Numbered from the stretch's first letter, positions 1 through 8,077 are shown. The stretch: 64,000 bases of DNA from Vibrio hepatarius (GCF_018860525.1 NZ_JAHKPM010000042.1:62001-126000), one strand, 5' to 3'. The notes: generated by a model not told the origin, from the letters alone. Program-made: numbers and translations.

Positions 1-1
1 G

Positions 2-2032
2 ATTGGTTTACCAGTTTGCTTCTTGGGAGCTGTTATGCTCATGCCTTTGGTCGGTGTGAGTATTAATATCGTATCATTATTTGCCTTTATTATGGTCCTG
101 GTTATCGTTGTTGATGACGCCATTGTCATTGGCGAAAGTGCATACACCGAAATAGAAAAGCAAGGTAGTGGTATCAATAGTGTTGTAGAAGGTACACAAC
201 GAGTAGCTACACCTGCGACATTTGGAGTGCTGACAACAATTGCTGTTTTTGCGCCTTTTCTTATGTCAAAAGGTATTGAAAGCGCTTTCTTTTTTGGTAT
301 TGCCTCTATTGTCATTCTTTGCTTGATTTTTAGTCTCATCGAATCCAAGTTAATTTTGCCTTCACATTTAGCCCATTCAACATTTAAACCAATTGAAAAG
401 GGCAGTTGGCGAGACCGATTTAACTGCATTTTTTTTAACTTCGTTAATGGCCCATATCGTCGCTGTATAACCTTTTGTACCTATTGGCGGTGGAGCGTAT
501 TGGCAAGTTTTATGGCTATTCTGGCGGTAAGTATTGCCTTAGTTATTGGAGACTATGTGCGTATTATTCCCTCCCCTAAAGTTCCCCATGACTTTCCAAC
601 TATAAAACTCATTATGAATGATAATGTGTCGAGTGAACAGACGATTCAGGCACTTAAATCGATTGAAAGCACTGTACTCGAAGGTGATAAACAAATTGAG
701 CTGCAAACGGGACAAAAGATGATTCGGGACATACTTACATTTAGTCAAGGGCGAAAGGAAGGTCTAATGGTGATCGCTCTTGTCGATGAAGATAAACGTC
801 CTTTTAACACCTTTGAACTTGCCCGTCGATGGCGTGAGGCGATACCTAATATTCCAGCCAAAAAAATGCTGACAGTGTCTGATAATGTTAATAACAGCGG
901 TAAAGGAGATGAGTTTGGATTTTTGTTGTATGGCTCTGATATAGAGACACTTAATGCAGCAGGTAGGGAACTCATTTTGGATCTGAAGCAGCAAGAAGGG
1001 CTGTTTGATATTTCTTCATCAATGGATACCGGAAGTAAAGAGATACTCCTTTCTCTTAAGCCTATTGCTTATGACTTAGGCATTAGTTTATCTGATATTG
1101 GTGCACAAGTTGGAGGAAGTTTTTACGGTGGTGAAGCACAGCGCATGATCAGAGAAGGAGAGGAAATTAGAGTGATGGTCCGTTACCCTAAGTTAACGCG
1201 AGAAGCTTTTGCTTCATTGCGCTACGCTTTGATCACCACTTCTGAAGGGCAAAAGGTGATGCTGGGTGACGTGGTGAATATTGTACAGCAACCAGGAGTC
1301 AGCAGCATACGACGTGAAGGTGGTTTTCGGAGTGTTTATGTGTATGGTTCCATTGATGAGGAGCTAGTTGAACCCGATGAAGTTGTCACTCAGGTTAATG
1401 AATTGATTTTGCCAAGTATTTTAGCGCGACACATTGGTGTTAAAAGTCAATTAGGAGGTTCAATAGAAGATCAGCAAGCTCAGCAGGATGAGCAGATAAT
1501 CTTCTTTGTTGCAGGTATGATCATTGTTTATATTCTGCTTGCCGTTCCACTTAAGAGCTATACTCAGCCTTTAATCATTATGTCAGTCATTCCATTTAGT
1601 CTAACGGGTGCTATTTGGGGACATTATTGGTTTGGTATTGACTTGAGTATGATGTCAACGTTTGGACTTATTGCTGCAGCTGGTGTGGTCATTAATGACT
1701 CTTTAGTTATGACAGATTACGTGAACCAAGTTAGAAGTAAAGGATCTTCAATCAAAGAAGCGGTTATAGAAGCTGGTTGTGATAGGTTTAGGGCCATTGT
1801 TTTAACGTCAATTACTACTTTTGCTGGAGTCTTACCTATTATGTTTGAGACTAGTTTGCAAGCTCGGTTTGTTATCCCCATGGCGGTTGCTTTAGGTTTT
1901 TCAGTCTTGTTTGCTACAATGTTGACGTTGATTTTAGTTCCTTGTTTATACCTAATTTTAGATGACTTTAATGACTTCGCTCAAAGGGCCAAGAATCTTA
2001 TTATGCAGCAAAAGTTGTTTCGATCGAGCTGA
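2..2032 (+). CDS. RND family efflux transporter, inner-membrane pump subunit (5' partial)
   Basis: This is the C-terminal two thirds of an AcrB/MexB-like resistance-nodulation-division pump that uses the proton gradient to export compounds through a tripartite complex. The reading frame is open from base 2, so the gene starts before the window. The first residues lie in the N-terminal membrane block and include the TM4 proton-relay motif VVDDAIVIGE (two adjacent Asp). A long periplasmic porter/docking region follows (about residues 170-490 of the visible part), then a second block of hydrophobic helices with GVVINDSLVMTDYV and a late helix ending LVPCLYLI. The membrane fusion protein and any regulator would be upstream, outside the window. 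Substrate cannot be told from sequence. The family call is secure, the subfamily is not. Confidence 0.93.
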   Translation: MGLPVCFLGAVMLMPLVGVSINIVSLFAFIMVLVIVVDDAIVIGESAYTEIEKQGSGINSVVEGTQRVATPATFGVLTTIAVFAPFLMSKGIESAFFFGIASIVILCLIFSLIESKLILPSHLAHSTFKPIEKGSWRDRFNCIFFNFVNGPYRRCITFCTYWRWSVLASFMAILAVSIALVIGDYVRIIPSPKVPHDFPTIKLIMNDNVSSEQTIQALKSIESTVLEGDKQIELQTGQKMIRDILTFSQGRKEGLMVIALVDEDKRPFNTFELARRWREAIPNIPAKKMLTVSDNVNNSGKGDEFGFLLYGSDIETLNAAGRELILDLKQQEGLFDISSSMDTGSKEILLSLKPIAYDLGISLSDIGAQVGGSFYGGEAQRMIREGEEIRVMVRYPKLTREAFASLRYALITTSEGQKVMLGDVVNIVQQPGVSSIRREGGFRSVYVYGSIDEELVEPDEVVTQVNELILPSILARHIGVKSQLGGSIEDQQAQQDEQIIFFVAGMIIVYILLAVPLKSYTQPLIIMSVIPFSLTGAIWGHYWFGIDLSMMSTFGLIAAAGVVINDSLVMTDYVNQVRSKGSSIKEAVIEAGCDRFRAIVLTSITTFAGVLPIMFETSLQARFVIPMAVALGFSVLFATMLTLILVPCLYLILDDFNDFAQRAKNLIMQQKLFRSS

Positions 2033-2579
2033 TCGGGTTTCAGTCTAAAGCTTTCTTTATGGAAACAATGTAATAAGTGTGTATGGTTTTCATTTATTCC
2101 TGAAGATTATTTCTGGGCAGTTGAAAGTGATTGAGCTTCAAAAATATAAAGGGTGCTTGATAAGATAATCGTGAAAACTGGTCTGACCTGTTGTTTTTTT
2201 TGTATTTTTGAAGTGCCCATTTGGGAATCGATTCCTTCATAGAATGTTTGTGGTTTGGTCGTTAGAGTTATTCAAATACGTTTTTACATTTACCCGCTCT
2301 ATGTTATTTAATAATAAAGATATTTTTAAGAAATGTTTCATGAATTACACACAATGTGCGCGGGTACTCTGGGCATTAGTTTCGTTATTCCACTGCGCGT
2401 ATAGTTCCTAGTTGTTTATAACAAACTGTAATATTTCACTATTGTTTTTTATAATATTAATCAGTATCGTAAGATGAAAAGTGACTAAAAGAGTCTCTCT
2501 ATTAAGACAATCTAGATAAGCATAGGTTTGTCTCAGGAGGTAACTCTTACTACTCTACGTTGCCTTTTTCTATTACGTT

Positions 2580-2619
2580 ACTCCAAGATGGAGTGATGTC
2601 ATGCTCCAAAATATGGAGC
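2580..2619. promoter_or_regulatory. two tandem CTCCA/TGGAG dyads upstream of the ToxR/VtrA-like gene
   Basis: Two short inverted repeats share the same half-site: ACTCCA-aga-TGGAGT (2580-2594) and GCTCCA-aaata-TGGAGC (2603-2619), with centres about 24 bp apart. They lie about 90-130 bp upstream of the regulator start at 2708 in a 675-bp stretch (2033-2707) that otherwise holds no convincing gene. They could be operator sites or RNA hairpins. No function is assigned. Confidence 0.35.
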
Positions 2620-2707
2620 GTAAAGGCCAGTAACGGCTAAGCTTAAGGAAAGCAGGTGCTTTAGGTTTATAGCCTGAGATTTTGTTTAAATACTCAATTA
2701 AGCGTTT

Positions 2708-3502
2708 ATGAATTATGAATCTTTATGGCAGTTGTATCCTCTCGCTCGAGAGCAACTAGTCAATATTAAAACTCGTAGTGCTACAAAGCTCAAAGGCACA
2801 GAGTGTCGCGTGCTGGAGATTTTAATTGCTCAGCAAGGTCAGGTTGTATCTAAGAGAGAGTTATTTGAAAAGGTGTGGGGAGAGCGGGTTGTTTCTGAAA
2901 ATAGCTTAACTCAGTGCATTGCCCAGCTCCGTGTTGCACTTGGAGATAGTGGTAAAGAACAAAAATTTATTAAAACGGTACCATCCCATGGCTATATGTT
3001 GTTTGAAAATGTCGTAGAGCTAGCCCAAATTGAGCAGCCATCAAAGGAGCTCCCTGTAGTTTCAACTCCAAGACAATCTGAATCTGAAACAGAGTTTGAA
3101 AGTGTTAAGGAGTATGGCTATCGCCAACAGTTTAAGCTATTACTTGCGTTAGTTCTGGCTATCGTATTGTTATTTCAAGGTACTTCTGCCATTCATCGCT
3201 GGACTTTTTCATTGAATGTCCCTTTAGATGCATGGATAAAAGTTCAGCAAGGTGAGCGGGGGTTTTTCTACTTTGATAATAAAGCCAGTAAAGCCATGTA
3301 CAAATATCTGAGTAAAAATAGTAATCATTTAAGTGATTCCCCTGTCACTGAACTCTTAATTTCTACAGGTGTTAATCATTATTATCTTTCCTGTATATAC
3401 CGCTCTGAAACGAATGGCGACCAACAGGTAAAAAATTTAAACTTCTCGCTTCGTGAGAATTTTTATTTTATTGGAGAAACGGTGCGTGATGTCTGTCGAT
3501 AA
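2708..3502 (+). CDS. ToxR/VtrA-like membrane-anchored transcriptional regulator
   Basis: A 264-residue one-component regulator. Residues about 20-100 form an OmpR/PhoB-type winged helix (KGTECRVLEILIAQQGQVVSKRELFEKVWG, ending VPSHGYML), followed by a polar linker, one transmembrane helix at about 143-162 (LLLALVLAIVLLF) and a C-terminal periplasmic domain of about 100 residues. This layout is that of ToxR, TcpP and VtrA. The size and the overlap with the next gene (14 bp) resemble the VtrA/VtrC bile-sensing pair of Vibrio parahaemolyticus, where a short periplasmic domain pairs with a small partner. No type III secretion gene is visible nearby. ToxR proper is an alternative. The family call is firm, the VtrA assignment is inference. 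Confidence 0.8.
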   Translation: MNYESLWQLYPLAREQLVNIKTRSATKLKGTECRVLEILIAQQGQVVSKRELFEKVWGERVVSENSLTQCIAQLRVALGDSGKEQKFIKTVPSHGYMLFENVVELAQIEQPSKELPVVSTPRQSESETEFESVKEYGYRQQFKLLLALVLAIVLLFQGTSAIHRWTFSLNVPLDAWIKVQQGERGFFYFDNKASKAMYKYLSKNSNHLSDSPVTELLISTGVNHYYLSCIYRSETNGDQQVKNLNFSLRENFYFIGETVRDVCR

Positions 3503-3971
3503 TGTTCTCAAAACACTGTTATGTTTAGTTGTAATTGCAACAGTATCGAATGTCGGTTTAAAACTTCGTGATATTCCTGAGGTCATGGATGGTAAACATA
3601 GCTTGCTTTATTACAGTAACAACTTGAGTTTTAGCCTTGATGGGGACGTGCTGTTTAGTGAAGATTACCATACGATAAACCACAGGTTGTTTTTTAATCA
3701 GAAGTCACATACGAGCAGAAAAATATATGGTGAACCCAAGGGAGCATATTTTAGTTATTATACCCAGTTTTACGACCACGGCCTGATTCAGTTTAGTGAC
3801 TTTACCTTTCCTAGTGGAGAGGTCGCTCGGAATAATATCACCGAGATAGAAGCCCATAATCTACGTCGTATCAGCGAAGAAAAACTGCAGGTAATATACA
3901 AGGAAGGTAAAGCGGTTTGCTATACAAAACTATTAGACGGTGGGGTTAAGTGCCTTGTTCGCAGGCAGTAA
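3489..3971 (+). CDS. ToxS/VtrC-like membrane-anchored partner of the ToxR/VtrA-like regulator
   Basis: A 160-residue protein read from the ATG at 3489, which overlaps the end of the upstream regulator by 14 bp. An in-frame upstream start at 3453 would lie deep inside the regulator and is less likely. Residues about 6-22 are a single hydrophobic helix (VLKTLLCLVVIATVSNVGL), and the rest is a predicted periplasmic domain with no catalytic motif. Position, overlap, topology and length match the small partners (ToxS, TcpH, VtrC) that bind and protect the periplasmic domain of the regulator. The VtrC of V. parahaemolyticus is about the same size. Direct sequence recognition is weak because this family diverges fast. 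Confidence 0.65.
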   Translation: MSVDNVLKTLLCLVVIATVSNVGLKLRDIPEVMDGKHSLLYYSNNLSFSLDGDVLFSEDYHTINHRLFFNQKSHTSRKIYGEPKGAYFSYYTQFYDHGLIQFSDFTFPSGEVARNNITEIEAHNLRRISEEKLQVIYKEGKAVCYTKLLDGGVKCLVRRQ

Positions 3972-4137
3972 CTAATCGATCTTTAACTTCGATATTTCTT
4001 TTCCACTAACTTGAAAATGTTGTCTAGTCCATCTCTTTTTAGTGCGTATGAGGTGTTATTTGGGGATGATTTGCGTGCCTTTTAGGCTATGTTAGACGTG
4101 TTAGTCGGTGGAAATGGTTATTTATTATTTGGTCTAT

Positions 4138-4148
4138 CCCCCCCCCCC
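4138..4148. repeat. homopolymer tract of 11 C followed by 6 T
   Basis: An uninterrupted run of eleven C (4138-4148) followed by six T sits in the 499-bp intergenic stretch 3972-4470. I find no gene in that stretch. Such a run is out of keeping with the surrounding AT-rich sequence and is prone to slippage both in replication and in sequencing. Confidence 0.8.
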
Positions 4149-4459
4149 TTTTTTCTACCTAAATAGTATTTTCAAACGCACTAATTTCTAACCTATATCA
4201 CCTGCCAATTAACTTAACATTTAACATTATCTTGTCTAGTTTAGTGTAAATATCCTATTTAGTAAAAATCTAAATGTTTTATATCTCCTTTATATTCAAT
4301 GGTTTATGATTGATTCGTGTGATTCATAAAGGTTGTTATAACTTCATTGTGTGTTTAGCACACCCACTGGCATTATGGCTAGGTCGTTGATGGGCAGCTT
4401 AATGCATTCGCTTTTATCTTAAATCAAAGTTGTCTGTTCAATTTGGAATAAATGAATAA

Positions 4460-4476
4460 ACGCAAAATGTTTGCGT
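4460..4476 (+). promoter_or_regulatory. short dyad in the leader of the thiol peroxidase operon
   Basis: ACGCAAA-atg-TTTGCGT forms a perfect 7-bp inverted repeat that ends about 8 bases before the GAGGT ribosome-binding site of the tpx-like gene at 4495. It could be an operator or a small leader hairpin affecting initiation. Function unknown. Confidence 0.35.
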
Positions 4477-4494
4477 AGAATAAATGAGGTTACT

Positions 4495-5004
4495 ATGTCA
4501 GTCACATTTTTAGGAAATCCTGTAGAACTATCTGGTGAACTACCACAACTAGGCCAAATGGCTCCAAGTTTCACCCTATGTGATCAATCTTTAGCTGATA
4601 TCGGTCCTGAACATTTTGAAGGCAAAAAATTACTGCTAAATATCTTTCCAAGTGTTGATACACCAACCTGTGCTAACAGCGTACGTGCATTTAATGAGGT
4701 AGCGAAAAAGCTCGACAATACCGTTGTACTTTGTGTATCTGCAGATCTTCCTTTTGCTCTGGCTCGTTTTGTTGAAAAGCATAACCTCCAACACGTCTCT
4801 ATTGCATCTTTTTTCCGTTCTCCTACATTTGCATTAGATCATGGTGTTGCTATTTCAGACGGAGCGTTACGTAGTCTCGCTTCACGTGCAGTTATTGTAT
4901 TAGATGAAAAGCGTAAGGTTATACATTCTCAGCTAGTGAGTGAAATTGCAGATGAGCCAAACTACCAACAGGCTATCGAAATGGTAAAGGGAGCATCATT
5001 GTGA
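4495..5004 (+). CDS. tpx: thiol peroxidase (Tpx, atypical 2-Cys peroxiredoxin family), cytoplasmic, lacking the resolving Cys
   Basis: A 169-residue peroxiredoxin that reduces hydroperoxides. The ATG at 4495 is chosen because GAGGT lies just upstream and the N-terminus then matches Tpx (MSVTFLGNPV). The peroxidatic site DTPTCANS (Cys59), NIFPS, SADLPFA and SRAVIVLDE are all as in E. coli Tpx. The resolving cysteine, which in E. coli lies in SRFCGAEG, is replaced: here the segment reads ARFVEKHN with Val93. Cys29 and Cys80 are the only other cysteines. The protein is therefore either a 1-Cys enzyme or uses another thiol partner. The gene overlaps the next, exported Tpx paralogue by 4 bp, so the two are co-translated. 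Confidence 0.92.
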   Translation: MSVTFLGNPVELSGELPQLGQMAPSFTLCDQSLADIGPEHFEGKKLLLNIFPSVDTPTCANSVRAFNEVAKKLDNTVVLCVSADLPFALARFVEKHNLQHVSIASFFRSPTFALDHGVAISDGALRSLASRAVIVLDEKRKVIHSQLVSEIADEPNYQQAIEMVKGASL

Positions 5005-5606
5005 GACGCACGCTAGTTTTACTAACCATGATAACATCTACATGGGCTCACGCTGGATTTGAGGTGACTAAACAGTCTGCAGGTTTGGGTGAAGATCAAA
5101 GTGTTACTTTGGAGTACAGCACTACATTTAACCTAGGCGGTAAAACGTTAAATGAAGGGGATATCATTCCTCCGATGACACTTTCAACCTCGACTTTAGA
5201 TAAGGTTAAAACGCAAGGTAGCGGAAAAGTTCGTATTTATAATGTTTTGGTTTCTGTTGATACTCCAGTGTGTGTAGAACAGGCTTTAGCATTTGATCAA
5301 ATGGCGAAAGAGAATGGGGCTGATGGGAAAATTGAATTCATCAATGTAAGTGCTGACACACCCTTCGCTCAGGCTCGATTTGTTGCTGACCAAAAATTGA
5401 GCCAAGAAGCCTCTTTTCTGTCTGACTCTGCTAAACACGAGTTTGGCCAGCAGACCGGAGCTCACATAGAAGAGCTGGGTTTGCTTTCTCGCGCTGTTAT
5501 AGTAGTGGGTAAAGATGACCGAATTTTGTTTATCCAGCGTGTGCCTGAACTCACTCAGCTTCCAGATTTAAAAGCGGCATTGGATATTGCTAACCACAAT
5601 ATTTAA
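5001..5606 (+). CDS. exported Tpx-like peroxiredoxin with a single cysteine
   Basis: A 201-residue protein starting at a GTG that overlaps the upstream tpx stop by 4 bp, with AAGGGAG as ribosome-binding site. Residues 1-18 (RRTLVLLTMITSTWAHA) form a signal peptide, so it should act in the periplasm. The mature part is Tpx-like: VSVDTPVCVEQ carries the peroxidatic Cys91, followed by NVSADTPFAQARF and LLSRAVIVVGKDDR. Cys91 is the only cysteine in the whole protein. The resolving position is Val, as in the cytoplasmic paralogue. It may be re-reduced by a periplasmic thioredoxin-like protein or by a small thiol. Tandem duplication followed by acquisition of an export signal is the likely origin (inference). 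Confidence 0.85.
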   Translation: MRRTLVLLTMITSTWAHAGFEVTKQSAGLGEDQSVTLEYSTTFNLGGKTLNEGDIIPPMTLSTSTLDKVKTQGSGKVRIYNVLVSVDTPVCVEQALAFDQMAKENGADGKIEFINVSADTPFAQARFVADQKLSQEASFLSDSAKHEFGQQTGAHIEELGLLSRAVIVVGKDDRILFIQRVPELTQLPDLKAALDIANHNI

Positions 5607-5612
5607 AACTAG

Positions 5613-5641
5613 ACACCAAACACTGAGTAGGTGTTTGGTGT
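5613..5641 (+). terminator. hairpin after the tpx pair
   Basis: An 11-bp perfect stem (ACACCAAACAC / GTGTTTGGTGT) with a 7-base loop begins 7 bases after the stop of the exported Tpx gene. The downstream tail is only moderately T-rich, so termination may be partial. Confidence 0.6.
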
Positions 5642-5671
5642 TGCATTCTACATAGTATCGTACTGAAGCTT

Positions 5672-5833
5672 ATGAAGTTGTTTGCACCTCTATGCCTTTT
5701 TGTGCTCGTAGCACTGGGATTTTATGTGTTTTTTTGTCTAATTGCTGAGAGTTTTGATGGTCAGTCTTTGTGTAAAGAAGCGCTACGCTACCAACATTTT
5801 CAATATTATCCTCATAGAAACCCTTGTATGTGA
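5672..5833 (+). CDS. possible 53-aa single-span membrane protein
   Basis: An ATG-initiated reading frame of 53 codons. Residues 2-24 are strongly hydrophobic (KLFAPLCLFVLVALGFYVFF) and the rest is polar with two further Cys. The ribosome-binding site is weak and I do not recognise a family. It could be a genuine small membrane protein or a chance ORF. The hydrophobic N-terminus followed by a short polar tail is the only support. Confidence 0.35.
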   Translation: MKLFAPLCLFVLVALGFYVFFCLIAESFDGQSLCKEALRYQHFQYYPHRNPCM

Positions 5834-5854
5834 CTACTCAAGTATCTGATTGTA

Positions 5855-6050
5855 AATAGAAAAAACCTCAGATATAGGTTTATATCTGAGGGGAAATACG
5901 CGGGAGTAGACAGGAATAACCCGCAAAGCAAGATAGCCAATTTCTAGCTGTAGGCGAGGATTTAACCACATTGGCCAAAAAAGCCACTAAGCTGAATCAG
6001 CTTAGCTATTGTAGATCTTCCGAGTTCGTCTAAATATGTTGTTTTTGTGG
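5855..6050 (-). ncRNA. candidate small RNA divergent from the SgrR-type gene
   Basis: Read on the minus strand, this gene-free segment carries three hairpins. A dyad CTAAGCTG/CAGCTTAG (about 5984-6004) is followed a few bases on by a T6 run. A GCGGG/CCCGC stem spans 5900-5924. A perfect 11-bp stem CCTCAGATATA/TATATCTGAGG at 5866-5891 is followed on the minus strand by T6, a textbook intrinsic terminator. No minus-strand coding gene lies upstream before the plus-strand gene at 6249, so a minus-strand transcript starting near 6050 would be an untranslated RNA. The 5' end is a guess. I do not recognise a named sRNA. Confidence 0.4.
5866..5891 (-). terminator. intrinsic terminator, leftward
   Basis: Perfect 11-bp stem with a 4-base loop; the minus strand continues into TTTTTTC. 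It would end the candidate small RNA transcribed leftward from the region near 6050. Confidence 0.65.
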
Positions 6051-6248
6051 CATGTTTTACGTGTTTTCTACTTGTAAGTTAGCTGCCAGATTAGTTTACC
6101 TACAAATTTTACGGTGTTTTGAACTATGAATGAGAATTTTTAGCGCAGTAAGACGAAATGAAATTCTCTATGACTCTTAAGGAAGTCATCGGACTCTTGT
6201 GACACTGCGTTCATTTATTACGACTTAAATTGAAGAGAGAAACTAGCT

Positions 6249-6602
6249 ATGGCAGAAACAAATATTCGTAGACTTAATCAGCTATTGAAAGCGTATGAAT
6301 GCAATCATACCTATAACGTACTTGTCGAAGACTTAGCCAGTACGTTATCTTCTTCAAGGCGAAATGTGGCCTTAATAGTAAAGCGTTTAGTTGCTTTGGG
6401 CTGGATTGAATGGCGGCCAGCTGTTGGTCGAGGACAAACGAGTGTATTAAAGGTCCGAACATCCATTGATGATGCACTTTATCAAACTATGGTTGAAGAG
6501 CTGCGTGAAGAGCGTTTTAGCCTTATTTCAAAACTGATTGAACAATATCGAGAAACAGCTGTTAAAGCTTTAACACGTGCAATGGGACTGACATGCTTTT
6601 AA
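6249..6602 (+). CDS. short SgrR-N-type winged-helix DNA-binding protein
   Basis: A 117-residue protein whose N-terminal about 75 residues match the DNA-binding domain of SgrR: an HTH LVEDLASTLSSSRRNVALIVKRLVALGWIEW followed by the wing motif GRGQTSVL. Full SgrR proteins are about 550 residues and carry a solute-binding domain that senses sugar phosphate. Here that domain is absent and the protein ends after a short helical tail. No continuation is visible in other frames downstream, so this appears to be a natural short form rather than a fresh frameshift. In E. coli, sgrR lies divergent from the SgrS small RNA; a candidate minus-strand RNA is also divergent from this gene. Confidence 0.7.
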   Translation: MAETNIRRLNQLLKAYECNHTYNVLVEDLASTLSSSRRNVALIVKRLVALGWIEWRPAVGRGQTSVLKVRTSIDDALYQTMVEELREERFSLISKLIEQYRETAVKALTRAMGLTCF

Positions 6603-6746
6603 ATCTAGTCTTTACACCAGTAATAGGTATTGATCTATCTCAATACTCTTGGTTTAGAATAAGCGCCTAGCATACTCTCCGTTAAGTTGCATAACAGCAT
6701 CAAAAACATTGGAATGACGAATAAATTGCATGTAAAGCTGCTCTCT

Positions 6747-7013
6747 CTACTCAAGCTTATCTTTATCATTAAGCTGGTTGTATTGCACAAGGGCTTGCTC
6801 AGCGGCTTGACAATTAGGTGCTAAAGTTTCACTAAGGGCTGCTATGATAGATTTCGATTGATTTGATTCTAACGCAAACGATATTTCTTTGGCTTTTTTG
6901 ATTAGTGCCTGAGCAACACTATACTTTTCTACATTCTCTACTTTAAGTTTTAGTTCATTCTTATCATAGGTAAGCCCAAGGTGATCGAGTTTTTCAGTTA
7001 ATTCTTTGTACAT
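6747..7013 (-). CDS. hypothetical protein, 88 aa, helical
   Basis: I do not recognise this protein. It is 88 residues, rich in Lys, Leu, Ala and Gln with predicted helices (LTEKLDHLGLTY, ALIKKAKEISFALESNQSKSIIAALSETLA) and one Cys, and no signal peptide or membrane segment. It lies 48 bp downstream of another minus-strand small gene and may be co-transcribed with it. ATG start at 7013. Confidence 0.5.
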   Translation of the reverse strand: MYKELTEKLDHLGLTYDKNELKLKVENVEKYSVAQALIKKAKEISFALESNQSKSIIAALSETLAPNCQAAEQALVQYNQLNDKDKLE

Positions 7014-7061
7014 AATGTTACCTGAATAAAAAACATAAAATTAGGTCGAAAATTGTTGCTA

Positions 7062-7337
7062 TTACTGACAGTACTGAGGCGGTTTTTTTTGCGTGAGAGT
7101 GTCCAAAAGCGCATCAGATACTTGAATATGTAACAACCGGTACTCTTTGGTGGTTTTTAAAGCTTGGATAAGCCCCCACGACTGATTGATATAGATGGCT
7201 GCCAGTATAGTCCCCAAGTTGTTCTCATGTCCTGGGCACATAACTGCCGCTACCATACAGGCGATCACATTATCATCTGTGACATTGAGTTCGAGTAATT
7301 TGGCACAGCGGACAATCTCTAAAATACGTACTCTCAT
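7062..7337 (-). CDS. hypothetical protein, 91 aa
   Basis: I do not recognise a family. The 91-residue product has a helical N-terminus, a central DNVIACMVAAVMCPGHENNLGTILAAIYI segment and a Cys near the end. The start at 7337 is supported by AAAGGA a few bases upstream. It is followed at short distance by the 88-aa gene on the same strand. Confidence 0.5.
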   Translation of the reverse strand: MRVRILEIVRCAKLLELNVTDDNVIACMVAAVMCPGHENNLGTILAAIYINQSWGLIQALKTTKEYRLLHIQVSDALLDTLTQKKPPQYCQ

Positions 7338-7663
7338 TTCCTTTGGCCCTCTTGGTGATCACACTTGCTGTTTTACGAAAGCGTCAGAAGGATAAGGTTT
7401 CCTACATCTATGGACTGTTACTTTGTAAATTCTTGCAATTATTCCACTCCAGATTATAAGAATTAATCCAGTTAAGTAATGAAATAAAATCACATTATTT
7501 TTCATGATTCGTTACAGTTTGAGGACGTTTTTTAAAATCATGGCCTGTACCTTTCAATTAATAAATTAATTTGTGATTAAATGGATCATAAAAATTAATA
7601 TGATTTTATTATCATTATCGGTTTGATCTATGTAAATATCTGTCTTGTCGATTATTTATATGA
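7338..7663. other. gene-free AT-rich stretch before the YceI remnant
   Basis: About 325 bp with no convincing coding frame on either strand. It includes the space where the missing N-terminal codons of the YceI-like gene at 7664 would be expected. No signal peptide or N-terminal YceI strand can be found here in any frame. Confidence 0.5.
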
Positions 7664-8077
7664 GTGGTGATATTTTTTGCCTTTGGAACATTTAATATTG
7701 CTATTGATCTCCAGGGCATTCAAACAGGTATCCCAATTCGTAATACTCGCTTGAATGACGTTTTTTTTGAATCAGCAAAATTCCAAGATGTTAATGTATC
7801 TGGCAGGGTTAATTGGGGTGAATTAGATGAAGGTTCTCACAAATTAGTGATCCCTGCTCAAGTGACATTGTTTGGTAACACTAAGTCTATTGATTTCCCT
7901 GTCGTTGTGCTAAAAACTGATAACATTATTATGGTGAGCTCTAGCGCTCCAATAATCATTAATGCTAGTGACTTTGGCATCCCGAGCGAGAATTTAACCA
8001 AGTTGGCTGCACTGGTAGGTGGAATTTCAATTTCTGATAAAGTGCCATTGACATTGAATCTAACGTTCAAAAAGTAA
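7664..8077 (+). pseudogene. YceI-like lipocalin-type protein, 5'-truncated remnant
   Basis: The 137-codon frame matches the C-terminal two thirds of YceI family periplasmic proteins: FNIAIDLQGIQTGIPIRNTRLNDVFFESAKFQDVNVSG corresponds to the conserved strand with TGI.IRN.RL.D..F, and VTLFGNTKSIDFPVVV and ISDKVPLTLNLTF match the last strands. The signal peptide and roughly the first 50-60 mature residues are missing. An in-frame TGA lies directly before the GTG at 7664, and no N-terminal part can be found upstream. The lipid-binding barrel cannot close without these strands, so this is most likely a pseudogene. Confidence 0.65.

Noticed and set aside
2208..2411. 67-codon plus-strand frame after the RND gene
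   Set aside because: No ribosome-binding site, no family pattern and composition like that of surrounding non-coding DNA.
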